A DNA stretch of 8,753 bases, taken from assembly GCA_002402575.1 (NCBI GenBank), contig DHGD01000025.1, positions 1 to 8,753 of the forward strand, given 5' to 3'. Made by a program: the position numbers and the translations under genes. The notes under the pieces were generated by a model. That model did no database searches. It saw only the letters and a program-made list of their open reading frames with translations, and was not told the origin of the DNA. Of this stretch, positions 1 to 5,505 are shown piece after piece (the first letter of the stretch is position 1; every line of letters starts with the position of its first letter). This DNA comes from Syntrophomonas sp. UBA4807 (GTDB taxonomy: Bacteria; Bacillota; Syntrophomonadia; Syntrophomonadales; Syntrophomonadaceae).

Positions 1-1
1 T

Positions 2-382
2 TACACAAAAGAATTTACAAACCCACGGAACCCCCGCTTAACTATAGCATGGTCACTTCTACTCCCGGGATTAGGGCAGCTATATAATGCTGAAACCATT
101 AAAGCTGTTTTCCTGCTGATAGTTGGGGAATCTATTATTATTTCATCTCATGCTCTTCAGGCTATTGAATTCACTGCGTTAGGAGATTTCCAGGCAGCAA
201 AGGCTATTATAAATTGGCAATGGTTTATTAATATTCCCTCTTTTTTCTGTTTTGCAGTATGGGATGCTTATACATGTACAGTTGAATTGAATAAGCTATT
301 TGATATTGAACAAGCCCAGTATCTAAAAAACAACTTCCAGAGCATCAGTTTTAAAAAACCTATAAATTACATAGGAGGATAA
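2..382 (+). CDS. TM2-like small membrane protein, 3' part only
   Basis: An uninterrupted frame runs from the left edge to TAA at 380-382 (126 codons). The start lies outside the window. Near the visible N-terminus is LLPGLGQLYN, the hallmark of TM2-like small membrane proteins, followed by a hydrophobic segment (about residues 34-50). A second hydrophobic stretch, containing FINIPSFFCFAVW, comes before a polar, lysine-containing tail. This implies a protein with two or more membrane spans. The stop codon lies just after the AGGAGG ribosome binding site (373-378) of the next gene and only 3 bases separate the two, so they are almost certainly co-transcribed. Family assignment rests on the PGLGQ motif and the spans; the biological role is unknown. 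Confidence 0.75.
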   Translation, partial: YTKEFTNPRNPRLTIAWSLLLPGLGQLYNAETIKAVFLLIVGESIIISSHALQAIEFTALGDFQAAKAIINWQWFINIPSFFCFAVWDAYTCTVELNKLFDIEQAQYLKNNFQSISFKKPINYIGG

Positions 383-385
383 AAG

Positions 386-841
386 ATGTTTGTAGTTGCT
401 TCATTTGATTACTCTACATACACTGAGCTAGCCGTTACCGAAATAATTGAAAAAGGATTGAAGAAAGAACAGATTCTGGCATTGCCTCTCGAAGTTAGAG
501 GTGAGTCCAGAGAAATCTTGGACACTATTCATCATTCTGATGGGGTCAGTATGGTCGATGGTGGATTTATTCTTGGTGCCGCCTGTATGACCTTAGGGGT
601 TCTTTATGGGTTCATATTGGAATGGGGTCCAATAATTTGGGGTCTTATTGGCTTGATGGGAGGATTCCTTATAGGATGCCTGATAGATTATTTCTGGGGT
701 AAAACCAGGCATTCAAAAAACAGGCGAAAAGGTCCGATGTCTGAAGTAATAATTATGGTAGAATGCCCGGTAGAACAGGTCGAAATGGTGAAAATGACAA
801 TGTGGGGGCATCGATCCTTAGGCATTGCCACTATTGAGTAA
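386..841 (+). CDS. Small glycine-rich membrane protein of unknown function
   Basis: This 151-residue protein starts at ATG 386, 7 bases after a perfect AGGAGG (373-378). An N-terminal soluble segment (residues 1-50, starting MFVVASFDYSTYTELAV) looks like a beta-alpha-beta unit. Two closely spaced, glycine-rich hydrophobic segments follow (about 58-80 and 82-104, containing GGFILGAA and GLIGLMGGFLIG), resembling a glycine-zipper hairpin. A basic stretch (KTRHSKNRRKG, about 109-120) precedes a short soluble C-terminal domain starting EVIIMVECPVEQ. The layout (soluble, glycine hairpin, soluble) recalls general-stress-protein 17M/DUF1269-like membrane proteins, but I cannot assign a named family. 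It shares an operon with the upstream TM2-like gene, so the two may work together at the membrane. Confidence 0.85.
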   Translation: MFVVASFDYSTYTELAVTEIIEKGLKKEQILALPLEVRGESREILDTIHHSDGVSMVDGGFILGAACMTLGVLYGFILEWGPIIWGLIGLMGGFLIGCLIDYFWGKTRHSKNRRKGPMSEVIIMVECPVEQVEMVKMTMWGHRSLGIATIE

Positions 842-858
842 AATAGGATTTACTCAAT
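833..858. repeat. 10-bp perfect inverted repeat across the stop codon
   Basis: ATTGAGTAAA (833-842) and TTTACTCAAT (849-858) are exact reverse complements separated by ATAGGA. The left arm contains the stop codon of the 151-residue gene. The stem is AT-rich and no T-tract follows on either strand, so this is at best a weak terminator; it could also be an mRNA 3'-end stabiliser. Confidence 0.5.
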
Positions 859-1268
859 GAACTGGAGTCATAAGTTGCTAAATCGGCAAATGATGCCAGC
901 CTTGCTTTAGATGAAGCCAGAGAAAAAGACCATAGTTTGGATAACAACATTATTTTTGCCCCTGACATTCATAACACCATATTATACTTGGAAGTACAGT
1001 GTTAGCGGTGACTTAAATCGTCCAGAAGTTGACGGGATTGCCTGGCCGAGAATTGCTGGATATAATCGTTCATATTCTTAACATCAATGGAGAGAGTTTC
1101 AGGTTTAAGCAAGCACTTGCCAAGCAAACAGATAATGACTAATTTTTTATTATTTGGTAGCCTAATTTCTAACCAGCTGTTAATGTGCAAAATAGATGTC
1201 GGGCCTGATTGCACGATATTTGGGAAGAAATCATGAGTTACCAAAAGAACAATGATTAAGGAAATAAA
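859..1268. other. Gene-poor AT-rich region with possible decayed frames
   Basis: I find no convincing intact gene here. On the + strand, 911-1081 could encode 56 residues (MKPEKKTIVWITTLFLPLTF at the start, one hydrophobic segment), but it has no Shine-Dalgarno sequence and directly follows an in-frame TAG. A second + frame, about 875-1003, reads protein-like (contains ASLALDEAREKDHSLDNN) but has no start codon. On the minus strand, 1244-1002 is an 80-codon frame with a TTG start and no ribosome binding site. Several short plausible fragments without starts suggest degraded accessory DNA rather than functional genes. Confidence 0.4.
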
Positions 1269-1314
1269 GAGGCTGTCTCATATGTCCAAATTGACATTGG
1301 GGGCAGCCCCTTTT
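1269..1314. terminator. Long imperfect hairpin, probable bidirectional terminator
   Basis: GGCTG (1271-1275) pairs with CAGCC (1304-1308). The helix continues with TCTC/GGGG (two wobbles), a 2-by-2 mismatch and ATGTC/GACAT (1282-1286/1293-1297), closing on the loop CAAATT. TTTT (1311-1314) follows on the + strand, and on the minus strand the hairpin is followed by CTTTATTT. It could end transcription from either side. GAGGCTGTC/GGGGCTGCC-type ends are also common at insertion-sequence termini, so an IS-end origin is possible. Confidence 0.5.
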
Positions 1315-1373
1315 GTATTCGTTCGGTTATGAATTTAATTACACGATTAAAAATGGCCCCATCAGGTCGTATC

Positions 1374-1495
1374 CGTGCACAAAATGCTATGTTTAAGGCA
1401 ACTCCGTTCACTATATGTTTTAGTTGGCTCGAATTGCGCTCTAGATCTTATGGTTCTGTGCACCAGGTGTTATCTATAACATCGTGCACTAAAAT
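1374..1495 (+). repeat. Short GTGCAC repeats near the tRNA-like boundary
   Basis: CGTGCAC(A/T)AAAAT-type sequences occur at 1374-1386 and 1483-1495, with another GTGCAC at 1458-1463. Three copies of a 6-bp palindrome in about 115 bases is more than expected by chance in AT-rich DNA. They could be binding sites for a DNA-binding protein, such as arm-type integrase sites, but no integrase gene is visible. Confidence 0.3.
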
Positions 1496-1586
1496 ATTTA
1501 CATTGAGCGTAATACAAGTGTAAGATTGTGGTGTTAAGGAGAGAGGCTGAGTAAGGTCACCGGCCTAGGCTTGTTAGCATTACGCC

Positions 1587-1608
1587 CAGGGGGTAATTAT
1601 AACCCCTG
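1587..1608. repeat. Inverted repeat CAGGGG/CCCCTG
   Basis: CAGGGG (1587-1592) and CCCCTG (1603-1608) flank a 10-base AT-rich spacer whose centre, TAATTA, is itself palindromic. It lies just upstream of the tRNA-like sequence. No T-tract follows, so a protein-binding site is as likely as an RNA hairpin. Confidence 0.4.
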
Positions 1609-1612
1609 TAAA

Positions 1613-1689
1613 ACGGCATTCTTGAGGTTTGGATAGATCACCGGCCTCCGGAGCCGGGTGCGGAGGTTCGATTCCTCTCAGGCGTACCA
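1613..1689 (+). tRNA. tRNA-Arg(CCG)-like sequence, 5' third degenerate: probable pseudo-tRNA or att remnant
   Basis: The 3' part is a well-formed tRNA. The anticodon stem is CCGGC/GCCGG (1641-1645/1653-1657) with loop CTCCGGA and anticodon CCG (1648-1650, arginine). The variable loop is GTGC. The T arm is GGAGG, TTCGATT, CCTCT (1662-1678). The acceptor 3' strand is CAGGCGT, with discriminator A and an encoded CCA (1687-1689). Counting back to a standard 77-base length gives 1613, but the 5' strand ACGGCAT does not pair properly with CAGGCGT (ACGCCTG expected). Positions 8-9 are TC instead of TA, and the D-stem halves TTGA and GATC cannot pair. The D-loop (TTTGGATA) still looks genuine. This pattern fits the 3' fragment left at one end of an element integrated in a tRNA gene, or a decayed gene. 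Normal function as a tRNA is unlikely. Confidence 0.6.
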
Positions 1690-1698
1690 TAAGAAAAC

Positions 1699-1726
1699 AA
1701 AATCGGGGCTAACCCCGATTTTTGTT
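1699..1726 (+). terminator. Rho-independent terminator after the tRNA-like gene
   Basis: A perfect 10-bp stem, AAAATCGGGG (1699-1708) with CCCCGATTTT (1713-1722), closes a CTAA tetraloop and runs into further T residues. It lies 10 bases after the encoded CCA, the usual place for a tRNA transcript terminator. Confidence 0.85.
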
Positions 1727-1954
1727 TCATTAAAACAAGTCAGTACAAATCCCTGTTCTAGCGCCTATTTCTTTAATCCGCACCTACCCGCCAAATCCCG
1801 ATTGCAAAATGTATTGTCCCAGCTATTCAATTCATTATTGCATGGTTATGAGCAATCGGCAGGGGAAGAGCTAACTTAGAAGCAGCCATGAAACCGTTAT
1901 ATCACTACTTAGCCATTTTTTTACTAATCTTTCGATTTTAACGTATATGGCTAA
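1727..1954. other. Intergenic region without recognisable gene
   Basis: No start with a ribosome binding site and no recognisable protein frame is seen on either strand. The only structure noticed is a distant 8-bp inverted repeat (CCGATTGC near 1798 and GCAATCGG near 1853) and a T-rich stretch around 1917-1923. Confidence 0.5.
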
Positions 1955-1987
1955 AGCCCTGGCGGTCGGTTTTAAAGCTGCCGGGCT
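1955..1987 (-). terminator. Probable terminator of the GerMN gene
   Basis: AGCCC-T-GGCGG (1955-1965) pairs with CTGCCGGGCT (1978-1987), giving about 10 bp with one bulged T. The stem sits 9 bases beyond the minus-strand stop codon. On the minus strand it is followed by only a short T-run (TTTAG), so termination may be moderate. Confidence 0.55.
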
Positions 1988-1995
1988 ATGCGCGT

Positions 1996-2898
1996 TTACG
2001 GCAATACTACCGGGATGATAACCTTGTTGATGTCGCTGCCGTCTTTCATGCTGGTCTCAAAAACCTCCAGTTGCCCGGTGCCCGGCTGTCCGGAAGTGAA
2101 GGCCAGATCCGCAGAAAACTCACCGCGCTGCGGAGCGCCTGCTGTAGCCATGGTGTTTCCCGTAGCGATCACATTGCCACTGGCGTCTTTCAAGCGGTAG
2201 CTTACCACCGCCTCGAATATCATGGCGGTGCCTCTGATCTTAAGCGGGCTGCTGACAGACTGTCCGGGAGTGGGACTGGTAACCCAAATGACGGGTTCAT
2301 AAACTGAATTGAGGTCACGCTTGAAGGGCTGGTCATGCAGGCCCACATGCCCCCACCAGTCAATCCCTTTATCCACTGATCCGTCAACGGTGAACTGTAC
2401 CTTCTGAATGGTGGGGAATTCGGTCAGAGTGTTGACGATGCTGGATATGCCCAGTGCTTCCCCACTGGCTCCCACATTGGCTTTCAACACCTCAGGCGAG
2501 AAATCCACCGTGGCCACGCCCTGATCGATTTTGATGCCTAATACTTTGGTGTCTGCGGGCAGCACCTTGTAAGCCCCCGAAGTCTGCGGGGCGCCGCTGA
2601 TCAATTCATTCAATGCCGCTGTGGCCACGCTTTCGCTCTTGGCAACTTTGTGCACCTCACGCACCAGGAACATATTGTCGGCGGTGGTTTTCACATAGTA
2701 TACCGCAATGTCCATAGTCTGCGGCGGGGTCGCTTGCGGAGACTCTCCCTGGGGAGCCGCGGGTTCTCTTGGGGCACACCCCGCCACAACCGCTAGCAAC
2801 AGCGCCAACACCAGCACCAGGCCGGTTTTCTTTGGTCTTACCCATCTTGCTTTTCCGACTTTTTTATTACGCCACGGGTATGTTTTTAAAATACTCAT
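1996..2898 (-). CDS. GerMN/Gmad2 domain lipoprotein (spore germination type)
   Basis: This 300-residue predicted lipoprotein would be anchored on the outer face of the cytoplasmic membrane. A basic N-region (to K24) precedes a hydrophobic stretch and the lipobox VVAGC (Cys41). A Pro/Ala/Gln-rich linker (42-61) leads into a GerMN domain (about 62-185; motifs LNELISGAP, GVATVDFS, VQFTVDGS). A C-terminal Gmad2 immunoglobulin-like domain follows (about 203-300; VTSPTPGQSVSSPLKIRG, ending KVIIPVVLP). The family includes GerM of Bacillus, which acts in sporulation and germination; GerMN-Gmad2 fusions are common in Clostridia, mostly with unknown partners. The start is supported by AAGGAGG (2907-2913, minus strand), 8 bases upstream. 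It is probably a single-gene transcript, with its own terminator and no close same-strand partner. The exact germination step is unknown. Confidence 0.9.
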   Translation of the reverse strand: MSILKTYPWRNKKVGKARWVRPKKTGLVLVLALLLAVVAGCAPREPAAPQGESPQATPPQTMDIAVYYVKTTADNMFLVREVHKVAKSESVATAALNELISGAPQTSGAYKVLPADTKVLGIKIDQGVATVDFSPEVLKANVGASGEALGISSIVNTLTEFPTIQKVQFTVDGSVDKGIDWWGHVGLHDQPFKRDLNSVYEPVIWVTSPTPGQSVSSPLKIRGTAMIFEAVVSYRLKDASGNVIATGNTMATAGAPQRGEFSADLAFTSGQPGTGQLEVFETSMKDGSDINKVIIPVVLP

Positions 2899-3035
2899 CT
2901 TACTAACCTCCTTGTCAGCAATTACGAAGCTGATTGGCGCTGCTTTCAGAAAAGCACCCTGACTCAGCTGTTTCGGTATAGTAAATGTTGGTTAAAGCCT
3001 GCTTATGGAGTGGGCGGATAAAATCCAAAAACAAT

Positions 3036-3821
3036 TTACAAAGTAACAATTTCCAATACTTCCGCATAGGATTGTTCCTTAATGGCCGATAAGTCCAGAT
3101 CGCTTCTGGGTCTTACTATCACCTGCCTGGAACCCTTTTGCCATCTGACCTCGGTCTCGCTGCCGCTTTCGTGGAAAGAAAACCGGGGCGGATTGGCCAG
3201 CCGGGCACGGGTCAAGCCCTGCACTGTATCAGCCAGGCAGGAAGGACCGGTGACAGAAACAACAACATCACTGGCAGTGAGCTGGCCCAGTTCCCTTTCG
3301 GCGGCTAGGCACATTTTGATCCCCAGCAACAGAGGAGGACATTCTTCCTGATGATGATACAAGGCCTCTTTCATCATGATTTCCTCCAGCATGAGGGCTT
3401 CCTTGGGCTTGATGTAAGGAGTCCTAGGGGAAAATATGATATCTTGCTCAAAATAGGGTTTGATATCGATAATGGGAGTACCGTCAATAAAATCCAGTCT
3501 CTGTACATAGAGCAGGTTGTCCTCGACAGCCTCCAGTTTTGTGACTGTCAATCCCACTGGATTAGGCCGGCTGGGGCTTCTCATACCGAAAACCCCGTAT
3601 TCAGGCAAGTCCAGATTGATTCTGGGCCTGACCCTTAAAACATTACGCACTGCCGCATGGAACCATCCTAACACCCAGATATGGGAATGTTCCCCTAAAC
3701 GCAGCAAGGCGTCACTGTACTGAGGGTATATCTCGATTACCGCACCCGATTTGCTCACCTTTTTCTCATGGGGATCTTTGAAATCGCTGCGAACTATGCC
3801 GATAGGTTCGATGTTTATCAT
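3036..3821 (-). CDS. TsaA/TrmO-family protein with FmdE-like C-terminal domain
   Basis: The N-terminal 135 residues form a TsaA (TrmO, VirR/YaeB) domain, with PIGIVRS at 6-12, HSHIWVL at 45-51, RSPSRPNPVG at 81-90 and DGTPIIDIKPY at 113-123. In E. coli TrmO this SAM-binding beta-barrel N-methylates t6A37 of tRNA. The C-terminal half (about 145-220) differs from the TrmO tail and resembles FmdE: HHQEECP (156-162) resembles the HGHxCPG metal-site motif, then a G-rich helix start, then GPSCLADTVQGLT (192-204) resembles the C-x2-DAIQxLTG segment. FmdE proteins accompany Mo/W formylmethanofuran dehydrogenases and related enzymes. The start has a strong CGGGGAGG site (3828-3835, minus strand), 6 bases upstream. 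It is divergent from a Moco-riboswitch leader and the DDTDN gene. Plain tRNA methylation, or a metal/cofactor-linked role, are both possible; the TsaA call is firm and the FmdE call moderate. Confidence 0.85.
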   Translation of the reverse strand: MINIEPIGIVRSDFKDPHEKKVSKSGAVIEIYPQYSDALLRLGEHSHIWVLGWFHAAVRNVLRVRPRINLDLPEYGVFGMRSPSRPNPVGLTVTKLEAVEDNLLYVQRLDFIDGTPIIDIKPYFEQDIIFSPRTPYIKPKEALMLEEIMMKEALYHHQEECPPLLLGIKMCLAAERELGQLTASDVVVSVTGPSCLADTVQGLTRARLANPPRFSFHESGSETEVRWQKGSRQVIVRPRSDLDLSAIKEQSYAEVLEIVTL

Positions 3822-3878
3822 ATGATACCTCCCCGTCCGGGCTAAATGATGGGCTAACGCCGCTCAAATGCTATTCCC

Positions 3879-3907
3879 AGTATAGACTATAATTGATTTA
3901 GCTCCAA
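3879..3907 (-). promoter_or_regulatory. Candidate promoter for the TsaA-FmdE-like gene
   Basis: On the minus strand, TTGGAG (3907-3902) and TATACT (3884-3879) are separated by 17 bases. The -10 matches consensus at 5 of 6 positions and the -35 at 3 of 6. It points towards the start at 3821, leaving a leader of about 50 bases. Confidence 0.4.
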
Positions 3908-3989
3908 ATTTTCTGTTTTGGTCCATAATTTAGGCAAAATCAGCTAATGGGCGCAATTTTCATGCTAAAAAATAAGGGTGATGGCAGGA

Positions 3990-4017
3990 TTTACGGAAAT
4001 CGTGGCGAACGTATAAA
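3990..4017 (+). promoter_or_regulatory. Candidate promoter of the Moco-riboswitch leader
   Basis: TTTACG (3990-3995) and TATAAA (4012-4017) are spaced by 16 bases. Transcription would start near 4024, about 10 bases before the first helix of the aptamer. Confidence 0.45.
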
Positions 4018-4033
4018 ATCATAATACAATTAA

Positions 4034-4136
4034 TATTCTCCGAGCTGATTAGGCCTAAAACCTCTGCGGCTATGGCCTTCAGCCGATGGGTTAACCTGGA
4101 AACGGGCTGGCCTCCCATGTTTAGGAAAGGAGAGTA
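4034..4136 (+). ncRNA. Moco/Tuco-type riboswitch aptamer
   Basis: The segment resembles the molybdenum-cofactor RNA motif known from E. coli moaA leaders, as I recall it: CCTCTGC (4061-4067), then a GGCC-containing segment, and a 3' block CCTCCC-ATGTTTA-GGAAAGG (4111-4130), where E. coli has CCTCCC-GTATCT-GGAAAGG. Helix P1 is TATTCTCC (4034-4041) with GGAGAGTA (4129-4136), 8 bp with one wobble. An internal hairpin is CGGCT (4067-4071)/AGCCG (4081-4085), and ATGGG (4086-4090) pairs with CCCAT (4114-4118). The aptamer is compact and lacks the long P3 arm seen in E. coli, which fits the variants proposed to sense tungsten cofactor (inference). A terminator 34 bases downstream suggests transcriptional control of the DDTDN gene. 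A second copy of the 3' module lies upstream of tupA. No alignment could be run. Confidence 0.72.
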
Positions 4137-4142
4137 AACAAA

Positions 4143-4158
4143 AGCAGCCCTTGCTGCT
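4143..4158 (+). promoter_or_regulatory. Hairpin between aptamer and terminator
   Basis: AGCAGC (4143-4148) and GCTGCT (4153-4158) form a perfect 6-bp stem with loop CCTT. Its place between the aptamer and the terminator suggests it is part of the expression platform. Confidence 0.4.
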
Positions 4159-4169
4159 GTGTTAACTTT

Positions 4170-4192
4170 TCCTGGCATGGCCAGGATTTTTT
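4170..4192 (+). terminator. Intrinsic terminator of the riboswitch leader
   Basis: TCCTGGC (4170-4176) pairs with GCCAGGA (4180-4186), followed by six T residues (4187-4192). The sequence TGGCCAGGA occurs twice, at 4178-4186 and 4194-4202, so the upstream arm could pair with either copy. That offers two competing structures. Ligand binding to the aptamer would be expected to favour the terminator form (inference). Confidence 0.75.
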
Positions 4193-4231
4193 CTGGCCAG
4201 GACGCGTTGTCTGACCTGCAGCCCTCTAGCC

Positions 4232-4269
4232 CGCTGGAGTATACCTTAGGCCCTCCAAAGGTTCCAGCG
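4232..4269 (+). promoter_or_regulatory. Nested hairpin in the distal leader
   Basis: CGCTGGA (4232-4238) pairs with TCCAGCG (4263-4269), enclosing a second stem ACCTT/AAGGT. No T-tract follows. It lies between the leader terminator and the DDTDN gene and may stabilise or regulate the transcript. Confidence 0.4.
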
Positions 4270-4287
4270 TGAGAATCCATAACTATG

Positions 4288-4329
4288 GGAGTCTGCTGGG
4301 GCCTTAGCCCCGCCCCGGCAGATTGCTCC
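4288..4329 (+). promoter_or_regulatory. Very strong GC hairpin in the distal leader
   Basis: TCTGCTGGGGC (4292-4302) pairs with GCCCCGGCAGA (4312-4322) over 11 bp with one wobble, loop of 9. The outer GGAG/CTCC extends it after a 3-base bulge. Without a T-tract it is not a standard terminator. Two GGCGCC palindromes follow at 4356-4361 and 4383-4388. Confidence 0.4.
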
Positions 4330-4465
4330 TGAACATTTCATCAAGATGTAGGAACGGCGCCCGGAGTGAATCTGCGTTTTCAGGCGCCCCAGGCGTATTT
4401 ACGCAGTTTCGACATATAATGTTATATAGCTTTATAGCGCCATATTTAATCCTGGGGGTATAGAG

Positions 4466-5212
4466 ATGATATTATATATATGTATTGATGACACCGACAA
4501 TTTGGAGAGCAGAGGCACCGGAAAACTGACCGCTCTATTGATTGAAGAACTGACAAAAAGGCACTGGGGGTTTGCGCAGCCCATAACCCGCCATCAGCTT
4601 TTTGTTCATCCCGACATCGCCTATACGTCGCATAACAGTTCGATGTGTTTCGAATTTGAAACCAAAGAATACCTTGTCCCGGCCATAATCCGACTGGGCG
4701 GCGACTTTCTGGAGAGGGAGAGTGCCCCTGGCTCAGATCCCGGTTTGTGTGTAGCTGCCTTTTCCAGGATAACCCATAAAGAAGAAGTCATGAATTTTGG
4801 CTTCCGGGCCAAAGAAGAGGTTTTAAGCAAAGCCGAGGCTTATGGATTGGCCCGGCTGGCCGGCATTCACCTTTCGGAACACGGCGGCACTGGCATCGGG
4901 GTGATAGGTTCGCTAGCCGGTGTGGGTCTGAGGATGGGCGGCAATGACGGGCGCTTTCGAGGTAAAATAGAGATCGAGCCCGCCTGGACAGCCATAACCG
5001 TAGCCAGCCTGATCGAGCGCACCAATATTGATGAAGTGCTTACCCTGGACGGGTTGCGTCTGCCTGACCGTGAACTGATTCTGCTGGGTGAAACGGTAAA
5101 GCCAGTGCTTCTTAACGGGCGCTGTGTGCAATTGGTCTACCCAACCGAAAAAAACGGCCCTGGCGAACCCCGCTGGCAAACCTGCACCAAGAGCCAGGTA
5201 AAAATGTATTAG
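4466..5212 (+). CDS. DDTDN-motif protein related to the TiaS N-terminal domain
   Basis: This 248-residue soluble protein starts at ATG 4466 with TGGGGGT (4453-4459) 6 bases upstream, a modest ribosome binding site. The N-terminus reads ILYICIDDTDNLESRGTGK (residues 2-20), the DDTD motif typical of the N-terminal part of archaeal TiaS (COG1571), the tRNA-Ile2 2-agmatinylcytidine synthetase. A second glycine-rich motif, HGGTGIGVIGSLAGVGLR (139-156), matches the GxxIGALAAIG-type segment of that family. The OB and zinc-ribbon parts that bind tRNA in TiaS are absent. Bacteria use TilS lysidine instead, so agmatidine synthesis is improbable and the substrate is unknown. It lies downstream of a Moco-type riboswitch and terminator, next to a TsaA-FmdE-like gene and near a tungstate importer, so a role in W/Mo cofactor metabolism is inferred. 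An independent weak promoter around 4409-4438 is possible. Confidence 0.85.
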   Translation: MILYICIDDTDNLESRGTGKLTALLIEELTKRHWGFAQPITRHQLFVHPDIAYTSHNSSMCFEFETKEYLVPAIIRLGGDFLERESAPGSDPGLCVAAFSRITHKEEVMNFGFRAKEEVLSKAEAYGLARLAGIHLSEHGGTGIGVIGSLAGVGLRMGGNDGRFRGKIEIEPAWTAITVASLIERTNIDEVLTLDGLRLPDRELILLGETVKPVLLNGRCVQLVYPTEKNGPGEPRWQTCTKSQVKMY

Positions 5213-5316
5213 AGTGATCAGCCCGGATCCAGATTTCTTGTTTGGAGTTTCGGGCAAGAACCCGACTTGTCTTGAAATCATAAGGTGTACAAGGACAGTA
5301 TGAGGCTTGCTTTGAT

Positions 5317-5358
5317 GGGGATAATCCTATTCGCCAGCTGGGGAATAGGATTATCCCC
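5317..5358. repeat. Perfect 16-bp inverted repeat
   Basis: GGGGATAATCCTATTC (5317-5332) and GAATAGGATTATCCCC (5343-5358) are exact reverse complements around GCCAGCTGGG, itself containing CCAGCTGG. It lies between the DDTDN gene and the BclA-like gene. No T-tract follows on either strand, so it may be a non-canonical terminator, a dispersed palindromic repeat or a protein-binding site. Confidence 0.75.
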
Positions 5359-5505
5359 TTGGTAACCGCGGTGTTTGCGCTCAAAAACTCCATTTTCCGG
5401 TAAAGTCTCCAACAAATGAGGATTTACTGGTTTGGTAACACCAGCCCCTCGATTTGAATATTCTAGCACCAGAGTAGTTCTAAATCAGAGAGGTTGATGC
5501 ATATA

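Larger units (their letters stand above)
1269..1565 (-). pseudogene. Decayed minus-strand reading frame with in-frame stop
   Basis: Read on the minus strand from about 1565, one frame gives a protein-like sequence (LNVNILVHDVIDNTWCTEP), a single TAA stop, and then in the same frame DLERNSSQLKHIVNGVALN, AFCARIRPDGAIF and NRVIKFITERIQKGLP. It runs into the terminator-like hairpin at 1269-1310. No start codon or ribosome binding site is visible. The regular residue pattern on both sides of one stop suggests a disrupted gene remnant. I do not recognise the family, and a chance open frame is not excluded. Confidence 0.3.

Noticed and set aside
1002..1244. Minus-strand 80-codon frame
   Set aside because: It starts with TTG and has no Shine-Dalgarno sequence. 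No family was recognised, and it sits in a region of short decayed-looking frames.
1329..1523. + strand 64-codon frame
   Set aside because: It has no ribosome binding site. It appears to be the complement of the more protein-like decayed minus-strand frame.
1658..1879. + strand 73-codon frame
   Set aside because: It begins inside the tRNA-like sequence and runs through its terminator.
4046..4136. Cyclic-di-GMP-I (GEMM) or cobalamin riboswitch
   Set aside because: GGCCTAAAACC and GGGTTAACC look loosely similar, but the core GEMM and B12-box sequences are missing, while the Moco 3' block and P1 fit well.
3960..4280. Minus-strand frame of 106 codons in the divergent intergenic region
   Set aside because: It lies opposite the riboswitch aptamer, terminator and hairpins, has no recognisable domain, and the structured RNA explains its sequence better.
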